A DNA stretch of 64,000 bases from Bacteroides sp. UBA7333 (GCA_002471195.1 DKPN01000018.1:1-64000); one strand, 5' to 3'. Positions 44,338 to 54,058 are shown, counted from the first letter of the stretch. The notes: generated from the sequence alone by a model not told the origin. A program made the numbers and translations.

Positions 44338-45033
44338 TTAATTTATATCATTTTCATATTCATCACTTACATCGTGTAAGCAATGATTTTCGCAGCGATA
44401 TACTCGCCCCGGATATTCTTGTAATAAATGTAAGTTATGAGTAGTCATAATCACTGACGACCCCGATTTACAAATATCATGTAGCAACTCTACAATAGCT
44501 TTTCCTGTTTCTACATCCAAATTTCCGGTAGGCTCATCGGCCAAAATAATATCGGGCGAGTTGAGCACTGCACGTGCAATAACAATGCGTTGCTGCTCAC
44601 CACCTGATAGTTCATTAGGGTATTTATACCCTTTATGGTTCATGCCTACCAACTGTAAAACTTCTTCGATACGCTCTTTTATGGCTTGTTTATCTTCCCA
44701 GCCTGTAGCACGAAGCACAAAGTCGAGATTGTCATAAACTGAACGGTCGGTTAGCAATTGGAAATCTTGAAAAACAATACCAAGACGTCGACGAAGTTGA
44801 GGAATATATTTACGTTTGATGGTAGACATATCATACCCTAAAACTTGTGCATCGCCTGAAGCGATATCTAGTTCACCATAAATAGTCTTCAACAAGCTAC
44901 TCTTTCCGGTTCCAACTTTGCCTATCAAATAGACAAATTCTCCTTTATTTAGCTGCAAAGTAACTTCGGTCAGCACGCTTAAATCTTGCTGACGAACTTC
45001 AACATCCTTATATGTTATCAGTGCTTCTTCCAT
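44338..45033 (-). CDS. ftsE: FtsE-like ABC ATPase
   Basis: The 231-residue ATPase has Walker A GKVGTGKSSLLK, Q-loop VFQDFQLL, signature ELSGGEQQRIVIARAV, Walker B ILADEPTG and the H-loop TTHNLHLL. FtsE with FtsX regulates peptidoglycan hydrolysis at the division site. No ftsX adjoins it, so the identification rests on sequence; LolD-like ATPases are an alternative. It overlaps the hisIE end by 16 bases, an odd but tight coupling to histidine genes. Confidence 0.82.
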   Translation of the reverse strand: MEEALITYKDVEVRQQDLSVLTEVTLQLNKGEFVYLIGKVGTGKSSLLKTIYGELDIASGDAQVLGYDMSTIKRKYIPQLRRRLGIVFQDFQLLTDRSVYDNLDFVLRATGWEDKQAIKERIEEVLQLVGMNHKGYKYPNELSGGEQQRIVIARAVLNSPDIILADEPTGNLDVETGKAIVELLHDICKSGSSVIMTTHNLHLLQEYPGRVYRCENHCLHDVSDEYENDIN

Positions 45034-45632
45034 GTTGCGCTATGACGTTCTTGCAATTCGCGTGCTAAATCTTCAATGCGATATCCTTTTGAGGTAAGCA
45101 ATACAATTAAGTGATAAAGCAAATCCGACCCCTCATAGAGTAGTCGGTCATCTGTACCATTAGTTGCTTCGATGACTGTTTCGACAGCCTCTTCGCCTAC
45201 CTTTTGCGCTATTTTATTGATTCCCGATTGAAACAAACTTGTAGTATATGATCCTTCAGGCATCTCTTGATGACGCTTATCTATAAAATCCTGTAATGCT
45301 TTAATAAACATAACAGGTTCTTCATTCTTTTCTCCCCAACAAGTATCTGTACCTGTGTGGCAAACCGGTCCAACAGGATGCACTTCGATAAGTAGTGTAT
45401 CGTTATCACAATCGGCTTTTATAGAAACTACATCCAAGAAGTTACCGCTCTCTTCACCTTTTGTCCAAAGTCTGTTTTTAGTACGACTGAAAAAAGTAAC
45501 TTTCCCGGTTTCCATTGTTTTGTTGTAAGCTTCTTCATTCATAAAGCCCAACATCAAAACCTTGCGGGTTTCTTTATCTTGTATGATGGCAGGAATAAGT
45601 CCATCCATCTTTTCGAAATTCAAATTCAACAT
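45018..45632 (-). CDS. hisIE: bifunctional HisIE
   Basis: The 204-residue fusion joins phosphoribosyl-AMP cyclohydrolase (HisI, about 1-105: LMLGFMNEEAYNKTM, RLWTKGEESGNF, CDNDTLLIEV and CHTGTDTCW) to phosphoribosyl-ATP pyrophosphohydrolase (HisE, about 112-204: KVGEEAVETVIEATNG). They catalyse the second and third steps of histidine synthesis. It follows hisF on the same strand and overlaps ftsE. Confidence 0.96.
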   Translation of the reverse strand: MLNLNFEKMDGLIPAIIQDKETRKVLMLGFMNEEAYNKTMETGKVTFFSRTKNRLWTKGEESGNFLDVVSIKADCDNDTLLIEVHPVGPVCHTGTDTCWGEKNEEPVMFIKALQDFIDKRHQEMPEGSYTTSLFQSGINKIAQKVGEEAVETVIEATNGTDDRLLYEGSDLLYHLIVLLTSKGYRIEDLARELQERHSATWKKH

Positions 45633-45723
45633 TTCTTTTATTCTAAGATTACATTTATACTTTCAAAGATGATATTGTTTTTGCACTTGATTTGAAACAA
45701 AGCAATCAACACTTAGTTAAGTT

Positions 45724-46482
45724 TCAAACTCTTACTGTAATTTCTTGTGCACAAAGATACGATTTTAAATCGGGAATTCGTATCTCTCCGAAGTGAAAAA
45801 CACTAGCTGCCAATGCGGCATCTGCTTTTCCTAAGGTAAAAGCATCTTTAAAGTGCTCCATTGTGCCTGCTCCACCCGATGCGATGATTGGAATGGAAAG
45901 CCGATTGGACAATAATGAAAGCGTTTCGTTGGCATAACCGGTCTTTACCCCATCATGATCCATGCTAGTAAAAAGTATCTCTCCGGCTCCACGTTCTTGC
46001 GCTTCGTGCGCCCAAGCCATCAGCTCTTTATCGGTTTCTATTCTACCACCATTGAGAAAACACTTCCATCCGTTAGGGGTAGATTTGGCATCAACAGCCA
46101 CCACACAGACTTGCGATCCAAAATGCTTTGCTATTTCATCAATCAAACCCGGGTTGCGGATAGCAGATGAATTGATTGAGATTTTATCGGCACCGGCATT
46201 GAGCAAACAGTCTACATCGCTGAGTTCGTGAATACCTCCTCCTACCGTAAAAGGGATATTGATATTGGCAGCAATACGTTTCACTAGTTCGGCAAAGGTT
46301 TTGCGCCCTTCGTGACTAGCAGTTATGTCTAGAAATGTCAATTCGTCAGCACCTTGTTCACTGTAGGTTTTACCCAATTCCACAGGGTCTCCAGCCTGAC
46401 GAAGGTTAACAAAGTTGGTACCTTTTACTGTCTGCCCATCTTTAATATCCAAGCAAGGAATAATTCTTTTTGCTAATGCCAT
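45724..46482 (-). CDS. hisF: imidazole glycerol phosphate synthase subunit HisF
   Basis: This cyclase subunit of IGP synthase pairs with the HisH glutaminase. The 252-residue TIM barrel has both catalytic aspartates (IIPCLDIKDGQTVKG and VVAVDAKS) and the phosphate-binding loops FTVGGGI and IIASGGAGTMEH. It lies between hisA and hisIE in the histidine cluster. Confidence 0.96.
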   Translation of the reverse strand: MALAKRIIPCLDIKDGQTVKGTNFVNLRQAGDPVELGKTYSEQGADELTFLDITASHEGRKTFAELVKRIAANINIPFTVGGGIHELSDVDCLLNAGADKISINSSAIRNPGLIDEIAKHFGSQVCVVAVDAKSTPNGWKCFLNGGRIETDKELMAWAHEAQERGAGEILFTSMDHDGVKTGYANETLSLLSNRLSIPIIASGGAGTMEHFKDAFTLGKADAALAASVFHFGEIRIPDLKSYLCAQEITVRV

Positions 46483-46521
46483 AAGCTATTGGTTATTATT
46501 AAAACACATTGAATAAACCTA

Positions 46522-47241
46522 CTATAAGAACATACGTAAATCACGTAGCGTGATATGTCCTTCATAAAGGGCTTTGCCAAAAATCACTGCTGGCACTCCT
46601 GCCTCTTGCAGAGCAATGATATCATCCAGGCAGCTCACTCCACCACTTGCTATCAGATAGAGTTCAGGATAGACTGAAAGAATCTCTTTATATAGTTCGA
46701 TGGATGGGCCAGCCAACATACCGTCACAACTGATGTCGGTACATATCACCTTTTCAATGCCTTTTTGTATATAATCGGCCAAGAATGGGAATAGCTCGAC
46801 TTTACTTTCGTCTTTCCACCCATTTACCGCAATCTTTTTATCTTTCACATCTGCACCCAAAATAATTTTTTGAGCGCCAAACGTGTTAATCCAGTGCGTA
46901 AAGAGTTCTGAGTCTTTCACAGCTATACTTCCACCGGTAACCATTTGTGCACCACATTCAAAGGCTATCCTCAAATCATCATCCGACTTTACCCCACCTC
47001 CGAAATCAACAATCAAGGAGGTATGAGAGGTTATTTTCTCTAAAACACCATAATTTACAATATGATGCGAAGCAGCTCCATCAAGATCGACAACATGCAA
47101 CCGGCGTATACCGCTATCTTCAAACTCTTTGGCTACCTCGAGCGGACTTTCATTGTAGACCTTTTTGCTATCATAATCGCCTTGAGATAAACGCACACAT
47201 TTACCTCCGATGATATCAATGGCTGGAATTATTTCAATCAT
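46522..47241 (-). CDS. hisA: ProFAR isomerase HisA
   Basis: It isomerises ProFAR to PRFAR, the step before IGP synthase. The 239-residue TIM barrel has IEIIPAIDIIGGKCVRLSQG, the DFGGGVKSDDD loop, a second catalytic aspartate in CTDISCDGML, and IASGGVSCLDD. It lies between hisH and hisF. Confidence 0.96.
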   Translation of the reverse strand: MIEIIPAIDIIGGKCVRLSQGDYDSKKVYNESPLEVAKEFEDSGIRRLHVVDLDGAASHHIVNYGVLEKITSHTSLIVDFGGGVKSDDDLRIAFECGAQMVTGGSIAVKDSELFTHWINTFGAQKIILGADVKDKKIAVNGWKDESKVELFPFLADYIQKGIEKVICTDISCDGMLAGPSIELYKEILSVYPELYLIASGGVSCLDDIIALQEAGVPAVIFGKALYEGHITLRDLRMFL

Positions 47242-47264
47242 TTTATATTATAGGGATTTAGACT

Positions 47265-47855
47265 TCAGACATTTAAAAAATTCTCTAAGATACGAGTTCC
47301 TGCTTCTCCACTTTTTTCGGGATGAAACTGCGTGGCATAAAAGTTATCTTTATGCAATGCAGCACTAAACGGATGAATATAGTCAGTTGTAGCAATGGTA
47401 AACTCACACACCGGTACATAAAAGCTATGCACAAAGTAAACAAACTCTGATTTAGAAAATCCTTGAAATAAACCACTTTTCAAATCATCAATTGTATTCC
47501 ATCCCATATGTGGTACTTTTTCTTCGTGTTTATTGGGAACAAATCGCTTTACCGGAACATCAAATATACCTAAACAATCAACCTGCCCTTCTTCAGAGTA
47601 GTTGCACATGAGTTGCATACCCAAACAAATGCCAAGTACCGGTTGCTTTAGATCTTTAATCAGCTTATCCATACCCGATTGATTGAGATGATTCATGGTA
47701 GTTCTAGCTTCGCCTACTCCGGGAAATATTATCCTATCGGCCGCTTGTAACTCTTCGTGATTATCCGTAATCACAGCCTCTACACCAATTCGTTTTAAAG
47801 CATAGTCTACCGAATAAATATTTCCGGCATTGTATTTCACGATGGCTACCCTCAT
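47265..47855 (-). CDS. hisH: imidazole glycerol phosphate synthase subunit HisH
   Basis: This 196-residue class I glutaminase supplies ammonia to HisF. It has GNIYSVDYAL, the nucleophile cysteine in LGICLGMQLM and the His/Glu pair in TQFHPEKSGEAG. It starts six bases after the purU stop and precedes hisA. Confidence 0.96.
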   Translation of the reverse strand: MRVAIVKYNAGNIYSVDYALKRIGVEAVITDNHEELQAADRIIFPGVGEARTTMNHLNQSGMDKLIKDLKQPVLGICLGMQLMCNYSEEGQVDCLGIFDVPVKRFVPNKHEEKVPHMGWNTIDDLKSGLFQGFSKSEFVYFVHSFYVPVCEFTIATTDYIHPFSAALHKDNFYATQFHPEKSGEAGTRILENFLNV

Positions 47856-47861
47856 ACGCTT

Positions 47862-48719
47862 TTAGTTAAATATAACTGTTTTATTTTTATAAGCTAGCAC
47901 CTTGCGCTCAATGTGTTTTTGCACTGCACGCGAAAGCACAATCTTTTCCAGATCTTTTCCTTTATTGATAAGATCTTCAATAGAGTCTTTGTGCGAGATG
48001 CGAACCACATCTTGTTCGATAATTGGCCCGGCATCAAGATCGGCAGTCACATAGTGACTAGTTGCACCTATGATTTTAACACCACGCTCGAACGCTGCAT
48101 GATAGGGCTTTGCACCCACAAATGCAGGAAGAAAAGAGTGATGTATGTTGATAATCTTATTCGGGTAAGCATTTATCATCTTTTCTGATAACACTTGCAT
48201 ATAGCGCGCCAACACGATAAATGATATATTGTGTTCGGCAAGCAATTTAAGTTCCTTCTCTTCTTGTTCTTCCTTTGTCTCCTTGGTGATGGGGAAAAGA
48301 TAAAAAGGAATACCAAATCTTTCGGCCACATGCTGCAAATCTGGATGATTGCTGATGATTAATGGAATTTCGACATTCCACTCGCCGGCTGTGTAGCGAG
48401 CCAAAATATCAAAAAGACAATGAGACATCTTCGACACAAAAATAGCCATACGAGGTTTCACATCCGAGAAGTATAAACGAAATTGCATCTCGTACTTTTG
48501 CGCATAGAGTGTTTCAAAATAGTCTTCAATCTTCTCTTGAGGCACTAAGAAATCTTTCAATTCCCATTCTATTCTCATAAAAAAGATATTTTCTACATGA
48601 TCTACATATTGATCTAAGTAGATGATATTACCTTTATTTACAGTTATGAAGTCGGTAACCTCTGCAAGGATACCTGGTTTATCGGGGCAATGCAATAATA
48701 GCTTAGCGGTTGTCATCAT
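47862..48719 (-). CDS. purU: formyltetrahydrofolate deformylase PurU
   Basis: It hydrolyses 10-formyl-THF to formate and THF. The 285-residue protein has an N-terminal ACT domain (LLHCPDKPGILAEVTDFI) and a formyl-transferase-like hydrolase domain with INIHHSFLPAFVGAKPYH and ATSHYVTADLDAGPIIEQD. It is the promoter-proximal gene of the purU-hisH-hisA-hisF-hisIE-ftsE-lysC-lysA series. The second ATG, three bases in, is an equal start candidate. Confidence 0.95.
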   Translation of the reverse strand: MMTTAKLLLHCPDKPGILAEVTDFITVNKGNIIYLDQYVDHVENIFFMRIEWELKDFLVPQEKIEDYFETLYAQKYEMQFRLYFSDVKPRMAIFVSKMSHCLFDILARYTAGEWNVEIPLIISNHPDLQHVAERFGIPFYLFPITKETKEEQEEKELKLLAEHNISFIVLARYMQVLSEKMINAYPNKIINIHHSFLPAFVGAKPYHAAFERGVKIIGATSHYVTADLDAGPIIEQDVVRISHKDSIEDLINKGKDLEKIVLSRAVQKHIERKVLAYKNKTVIFN

Positions 48720-49400
48720 TCTAATTACTATTTAATATATTCGAAGCTTCGAATATTTCAGTCTTACTATATTTAGCCTGCAAAAATAACTAATTATTGC
48801 AAAGAACCACATAATCAAATCAAAAAGTTTAGTCGAAAAGGATAATTATAACAGATAGAAAGTGAACAATGACCAAATGGAGAACTTATGAGCTGAACTA
48901 TTTTAAAATAAAGTCGAAGAAAAAATAGTAGTAACATTAGCAATACGCTGATTCAAACCTTCGATAGATTAGCGAATGGAATATACAGCTTCGAGAGCCT
49001 AAACACAGCTGATAAATTTAGTGCGACCTAAAGCGCACTACAGTGCGGAGAGCCTTTCACTACTGTGCGGAGAGGAATGCACTAAACTAGAAAGAGACTA
49101 AAAGTTGTGCTACAAAGAGACTAAAAATGTGAGCTATTAAGTAATAAGCAAAAAAACCACAGAGTAAAAGCAACAGTAATAAACCGGTTACCGCCTATTG
49201 ATTATAGAGCAAAAATATAGCAAAAGAGTGATTTATAAATATACCTACCAATTACTCAACTTAGCAAGCGTTCTTATAAAAAGATATACCATAGCGAGAG
49301 TTGATAAAAAATATGCTTTTTTTATTTTAACGGAATACGCTCATAATGAAGCAGTAAGCAAAAGAGACGAAAAATAGTTTTAAAAAAGTTCATCGTATCT
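48720..49400. other. intergenic region between purU and the tRNA genes
   Basis: It holds two sets of 22-23-nt direct repeats near 49036 and 49091, a small inverted repeat (49019-49025 with 49034-49040), and the presumed purU promoter, which is not resolved. No gene was identified. Confidence 0.5.
49036..49075. repeat. pair of 22-nt direct repeats
   Basis: CACTACAGTGCGGAGAG at 49036 is repeated at 49058 with one change (A to T). The period is 22 nt. Two copies of AAAGAGACTAAAA follow at 49091 and 49114 with a period of 23 nt. Confidence 0.7.
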
Positions 49401-49401
49401 C

Positions 49402-49431
49402 TTGCAGATTTCAGAAAAACAACTACCTTTG
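49402..49431 (+). promoter_or_regulatory. promoter of the tRNA-Asp genes
   Basis: TTG (49402-49404) and TACCTTTG (49424-49431) are separated by exactly 19 nt, a full Bacteroidales-type promoter. The first tRNA begins about 45 bases downstream. Confidence 0.7.
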
Positions 49432-49476
49432 CACCCGCAATCGAGAGAGATGCGAACGATTAAAAATTGAAAATTT

Positions 49477-49550
49477 GGTGCGTTAGTTCAGTTGGTTAGA
49501 ATACATGCCTGTCACGCATGGGGTCACGGGTTCGAGTCCCGTACGCACCG
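49477..49550 (+). tRNA. tRNA-Asp(GTC)
   Basis: The 74-nt sequence folds as a cloverleaf: acceptor GGTGCGT/ACGCACC, anticodon stem CATGC/GCATG around CTGTCAC (anticodon GTC), and T arm ACGGG TTCGAGT CCCGT. CCA is not encoded. Confidence 0.97.
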
Positions 49551-49581
49551 CACTTCAATAATTAATCACAAATACAAATTT

Positions 49582-49655
49582 GGTGCGTTAGTTCAGTTGG
49601 TTAGAATACATGCCTGTCACGCATGGGGTCACGGGTTCGAGTCCCGTACGCACCG
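49582..49655 (+). tRNA. tRNA-Asp(GTC), second identical copy
   Basis: It is identical over all 74 nt to the first copy, with a period of 105 bases. The six bases upstream (AAATTT) are also duplicated. Same cloverleaf and anticodon GTC. Confidence 0.97.
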
Positions 49656-49693
49656 CAAAAAGCTTCGAAGTTTCTTAATTTCGAAGCTTTTTT
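49656..49693 (+). terminator. tRNA operon terminator
   Basis: AAAAGCTTCGAA pairs with TTCGAAGCTTTT across a short loop and is followed by a T run. Confidence 0.85.
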
Positions 49694-49816
49694 GTTTTCA
49701 CCCTCCACACTATCCCAATTTAACTAATCTGCTAACAAGGGCTTTTCATTTTAACATTTCTAAAACAGAAAATGTTATTTGTTCTCAATAGTTCAACTAA
49801 TCAATACTATAAATAC

Positions 49817-49838
49817 TATCTTTGCATCTATAGCAAAG
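49817..49838 (+). promoter_or_regulatory. candidate HTCS promoter overlapping a hairpin
   Basis: TATCTTTG (49817-49824) matches TAnnTTTG. CTTTGC (49820-49825) and GCAAAG (49833-49838) form an inverted repeat overlapping the element and the likely transcription start. It lies about 130 bases before the HTCS gene. Confidence 0.45.
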
Positions 49839-49957
49839 AGCTAACAAATAGTACTTATATCGATAATATTTTACCTTTTAAAAGACAGAAAACTAAGCCT
49901 TAACCAATAAAAAACATCTTTTTGTATATTTTTTTACCATTTTGGACTATTAACAGC

Positions 49958-52900
49958 ATGGCTACAACTAAACGAATTTATCTTTATCTAATGCTAATTT
50001 TTGCCAACACCGTAGTAATGGCACAAATGAGTAGCAACGAGCAAATTAAGTTTTCTCAGATATCACTTAATGATGGACTTTCGCAAAGTACAGTCTTTGC
50101 CATTGATCAAGACGATCGAGGTAATATGTGGTTTGCGACCTACGATGGCGTCAACAAATATGACGGATACAATTTCACCGTTTATCAACATAACTCTAAA
50201 AACCCTCATAGCATTGCTAATGACATAGCTCGCACTATCTACAAGGATAATAAAGGGCGAATATGGATAGGAACACGTGATGGTTTATCATTCTACAACG
50301 AAGAGAAAGATAGATTTCAAAACTTTTTTTATAAAATAAACGATAAAAAAGTGCAAGTCAATAATATTATCGACTTTGATGCCGATCACCTATTGATTGG
50401 AACAAAAGCGGGTATGGTATTATTCAACACTACAGACACCTGCTTTATCGATCAAAAGTTAGAAGGTAAATTTCGTCAATTACAGTCGACTACCATTACA
50501 CGTCAAGGAGAAAATATCTATATTGGTACTGATGTTGGATTGTATATCTACTCTATTAAAGATGAGCAATTATACGAACTTACCAAAGCATTAGATAGCA
50601 AACGCATTCAGGCTGTATTGCAACAATCTCCTTCGCGCTTGTGGATAGCAACCGAAGGAGCCGGACTATATTTAATGAACCCAATCACAGGTGTTATAAA
50701 AAACTATAGACATCAGGCTAACAATGCTAAAAGTATTAGCTCAAACTACATCCGTTCGCTTGCGCTCGATGCACAAAATCGACTGTGGATTGGAACATTT
50801 AATGATTTAAATATATATCACGAAGGTAGTGATTCATTTGTATCCTACACCAGCAACCCTGTTGAGCAAGGTAGTCTTTCACAAAATTCAGTTCGAAGCA
50901 TCTTCATGGATTCACAAGGTGGCATGTGGCTAGGAACTTATTTTGGTGGATTGAACTACTACCATCCACTCAAAAACCGTTTTACTAACATACGTCAAAT
51001 TCCTTTTCAAAACTCACTAAACGATAATATAGTAAGCTGCATCACCGAAGATAAAAATGGAAACCTATGGATAGGAACCAATGATGGCGGACTAAACTTA
51101 TATAACCCTCACACCAAGAAGTTTTCGCACTACACCATTGACAAACAGTCTAAAGGAATGGGGTCAAACAACATTAAAGATGTGTACGTAGATGAATCTA
51201 AAGGATTGGTTTATGTGGGCACTCATGCCGGAGGCCTAAGTATTATTGAAAGAAATAGTGGCAAAATTGTAGATCATATCAATGTAAACAACAGTCCACT
51301 CACTGATGATAATATCTATGCCATATTGCCTGCTGAAGAAAACAAACTGTGGCTGGGTACACTAAACTCTTTAATTTTATTCAACCCCGAAAATAGAACA
51401 TTTGCTCTTACCAACTGTGAGAAAAATGGAACTCCACTACCAACCAAACGCATCGCAACTTTATTTCGCGATAGCAAACAACGCTTATGGGTTGGTGGCG
51501 AAGAAGGTCTTAGAATATACGAAACAAAAAACAATGAGCTACAAGCTGCAAATTTGATAGCTAACACAACCGATTTAAGTCACTCATTTACCAATTGCAT
51601 TCACGAATCAAAAAACAATCAATTCTGGATTGGCACCCGCGAAGGAGTATATTGCTTTAACGAGAAAAACAACTCACTTAAACAATACACTACAGAAGAT
51701 GGACTACCTAATAATGTGCTTTATGGTATTTTAGAGGACTCTTTTGGACATTTATGGATGAGCACCAACAAAGGTCTGTCATGTTTTAACCCGGAAACAG
51801 GAAAGTTTCGTAACTTCAACCAAACTGATGGAATACAAAGCAATCAGTTCAATTCTGCATTTTGTCGCACGAGTAGCGGACAAATGTACTTTGGAGGTAT
51901 CAATGGAATTACTTCGTTTAGACCCGAACTCCTTATTGATAACCCATACACCCCATCAGTTACCATCAATCGATTGCGTTTATTCAACAAAACAGTAAAT
52001 CCTGATGATGAAACGGGAGTATTGACCAAAAATATTAATCAAACTGAAAGCATTACATTAAATGCTTCTCAATCTTCATTCTCATTGAACTTTGTTGTTT
52101 CAAACTATATATCAGGACGTCACAATACATTTGCATACAAACTTGAAGGCTATGACAAAGAGTGGTACTATCAAAATGATAGAAACTCTGTATCATATGC
52201 TAACTTAAGACATGGTAAATATACATTTTTGGTCAAAGCAGCCAATAGTGACGGCAAATGGTGCGAAACTCCTACGAGTCTAGAAATCATTGTACTGCCT
52301 GTGTGGTATAGAACATGGTGGGCATTTCTTCTATTCCTAAGCATCATTATTGGCATCACAATTGCAATCTTCAGGTTTTCATTAATGCGCAAAAGCATGA
52401 AGGCAAAAATTGAAATGGAGCGAATGGACAAAGAGCATCAAGAAGAAATCAATCAAATGAAGATGCGCTTCTTTATTAATATCTCTCATGAGCTACGCAC
52501 GCCACTTACTCTTATTATGGCACCTCTTCAAGAAATAATCAACCGCATTAGCGACCGATGGACGCGAGGTCAACTCGACTATATCCAAAGAAATGCAAAT
52601 CGATTATTATATTTGGTTAATCAGTTAATGGACTACCGCCGTGCCGAACTTGGAGTGTTTGCGCTACGAGTTTCAAAAGGAAATGCACACCAGTTAATTG
52701 AAGACAATTTTTTATTCTATGATAAACTAGCAAAGCAAAAAAATATAACTTATACACTGCAGTCCGAAATAGAAGGTAAAGAAGTATACTTTGATAGTAA
52801 CTACCTTGAATTAATTATTAATAATCTGCTTTCAAACGCCTTTAAGTATACTCGCGAAAACGAAAGTATTGATGTAGTGGTAAAAGAAAGAGGAAATAAC

Positions 52901-54013
52901 CTAATACTACAAGTGATTGATACAGGTATGGGTATTCCTCTCGATAAACAAGCCAAAATATTTGAACGCTTCTACCAAGTTGAAAATGCTCATGTTGGTA
53001 GCGGTATCGGCCTATCGCTTATTCAAAGATTGGTAGAACTTCATCATGGCTCAATAGAACTTGATAGTGAAGAGGGAAAAGGTAGCACATTTACCGTGTA
53101 TTTACCACAAGATATCAGTAAGTATGCGTCGAACGAACTTGCCATTAACCAAGAAGATAAAGAGATAGAAGTGCATACTACCAACCCAAAAGATATGTAT
53201 TTCATCGGAGCCGAATCATCGGACAACGAAGAGTCTGAAACTAACGACAAGAAGCGTGGTAACATATTAATCGTAGAAGATAATCATGAAATTAGGCAAT
53301 ATTTAAGTCAAGGTTTATCTGATACATTCAATGTACTGGGTGCTGAAAACGGCGAAAAAGCACTTGATATTCTAAAAGAAAATACAATTGACGTGGTATT
53401 GACAGATGTTATGATGCCTGTAATGGATGGTATTAAACTTTGTAAGAACATTAAGCAAAATATTCGTACATGCCATATACCGGTAATAATCTTATCGGCT
53501 AAAAACGAAATAAAAGACCAAATGGAAGGTTTACAAATGGGCGCTGACGACTATATACCAAAACCATTTGTACTAGCAGTAGTCATTGCTAAAATTCAAA
53601 ATATGATGCGTACGCGTCATCGTATGTTAGAGAAATACTCTAAATCAATGGAGGTGGAGCCAGAAAAAATCACCTTCAATGCCATGGACGAAGCCTTACT
53701 AAAACGTGCTGTTAATATTGTAGAAAAGAATATGGACAACATCGAATTCTCTACCGATGAGTTTGCACGCGAAATGAATATGAGTCGTTCTAACTTACAC
53801 CTAAAGCTGAAAGCAATCACGGGCGAATCGACTATCGATTTTATTCGCAAGATACGCTTCAACGAAGCATGCCGGTTATTGAAAGATGGTCGATACACGG
53901 TATCCGAAGTAAGTACTATGGTTGGGTTCAATACTCCATCTTACTTTGCTACTAGTTTTAAGAAGTATTTCGGATGCTTACCGACTGAATACATTAAGAA
54001 GCAAAAAGTCTAG
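49958..54013 (+). CDS. hybrid two-component system regulator (HTCS)
   Basis: The 1351-residue one-protein regulator spans the inner membrane. It has a signal peptide (about 1-23), a periplasmic sensor of two-bladed-propeller Reg_prop repeats (about 35-685; many WIGT and GLSxxN motifs), a Y_Y_Y domain (about 700-785), one transmembrane helix (about 793-815), a histidine kinase (NISHELRTPL with the phospho-His at 844; ATPase GMGIPLDKQAKIFERF), a receiver (VLTDVMMPVMDG, Asp 1150), and a C-terminal AraC-type helix-turn-helix. It probably senses a heparan or related oligosaccharide and activates the adjacent PUL. The start at 49958 omits 12 residues of a longer frame. Confidence 0.95.
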   Translation: MATTKRIYLYLMLIFANTVVMAQMSSNEQIKFSQISLNDGLSQSTVFAIDQDDRGNMWFATYDGVNKYDGYNFTVYQHNSKNPHSIANDIARTIYKDNKGRIWIGTRDGLSFYNEEKDRFQNFFYKINDKKVQVNNIIDFDADHLLIGTKAGMVLFNTTDTCFIDQKLEGKFRQLQSTTITRQGENIYIGTDVGLYIYSIKDEQLYELTKALDSKRIQAVLQQSPSRLWIATEGAGLYLMNPITGVIKNYRHQANNAKSISSNYIRSLALDAQNRLWIGTFNDLNIYHEGSDSFVSYTSNPVEQGSLSQNSVRSIFMDSQGGMWLGTYFGGLNYYHPLKNRFTNIRQIPFQNSLNDNIVSCITEDKNGNLWIGTNDGGLNLYNPHTKKFSHYTIDKQSKGMGSNNIKDVYVDESKGLVYVGTHAGGLSIIERNSGKIVDHINVNNSPLTDDNIYAILPAEENKLWLGTLNSLILFNPENRTFALTNCEKNGTPLPTKRIATLFRDSKQRLWVGGEEGLRIYETKNNELQAANLIANTTDLSHSFTNCIHESKNNQFWIGTREGVYCFNEKNNSLKQYTTEDGLPNNVLYGILEDSFGHLWMSTNKGLSCFNPETGKFRNFNQTDGIQSNQFNSAFCRTSSGQMYFGGINGITSFRPELLIDNPYTPSVTINRLRLFNKTVNPDDETGVLTKNINQTESITLNASQSSFSLNFVVSNYISGRHNTFAYKLEGYDKEWYYQNDRNSVSYANLRHGKYTFLVKAANSDGKWCETPTSLEIIVLPVWYRTWWAFLLFLSIIIGITIAIFRFSLMRKSMKAKIEMERMDKEHQEEINQMKMRFFINISHELRTPLTLIMAPLQEIINRISDRWTRGQLDYIQRNANRLLYLVNQLMDYRRAELGVFALRVSKGNAHQLIEDNFLFYDKLAKQKNITYTLQSEIEGKEVYFDSNYLELIINNLLSNAFKYTRENESIDVVVKERGNNLILQVIDTGMGIPLDKQAKIFERFYQVENAHVGSGIGLSLIQRLVELHHGSIELDSEEGKGSTFTVYLPQDISKYASNELAINQEDKEIEVHTTNPKDMYFIGAESSDNEESETNDKKRGNILIVEDNHEIRQYLSQGLSDTFNVLGAENGEKALDILKENTIDVVLTDVMMPVMDGIKLCKNIKQNIRTCHIPVIILSAKNEIKDQMEGLQMGADDYIPKPFVLAVVIAKIQNMMRTRHRMLEKYSKSMEVEPEKITFNAMDEALLKRAVNIVEKNMDNIEFSTDEFAREMNMSRSNLHLKLKAITGESTIDFIRKIRFNEACRLLKDGRYTVSEVSTMVGFNTPSYFATSFKKYFGCLPTEYIKKQKV

Positions 54014-54024
54014 TTTACATCTCA

Positions 54025-54058
54025 TAAGATGGGTTACAAGACGATATAACCCATCTTA
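54025..54058. terminator. hairpin after the HTCS gene
   Basis: TAAGATGGGTTA (54025-54036) and TAACCCATCTTA (54047-54058) are perfectly complementary across a 10-nt loop. No T run follows, so it may be a weak terminator or an mRNA-end stabiliser. Confidence 0.55.

Noticed and set aside
49492..49791. A 99-codon plus-strand frame over the tRNA genes
   Set aside because: It reads through both tRNA-Asp genes. The repeated amino-acid block is the translated tRNA, not a protein.
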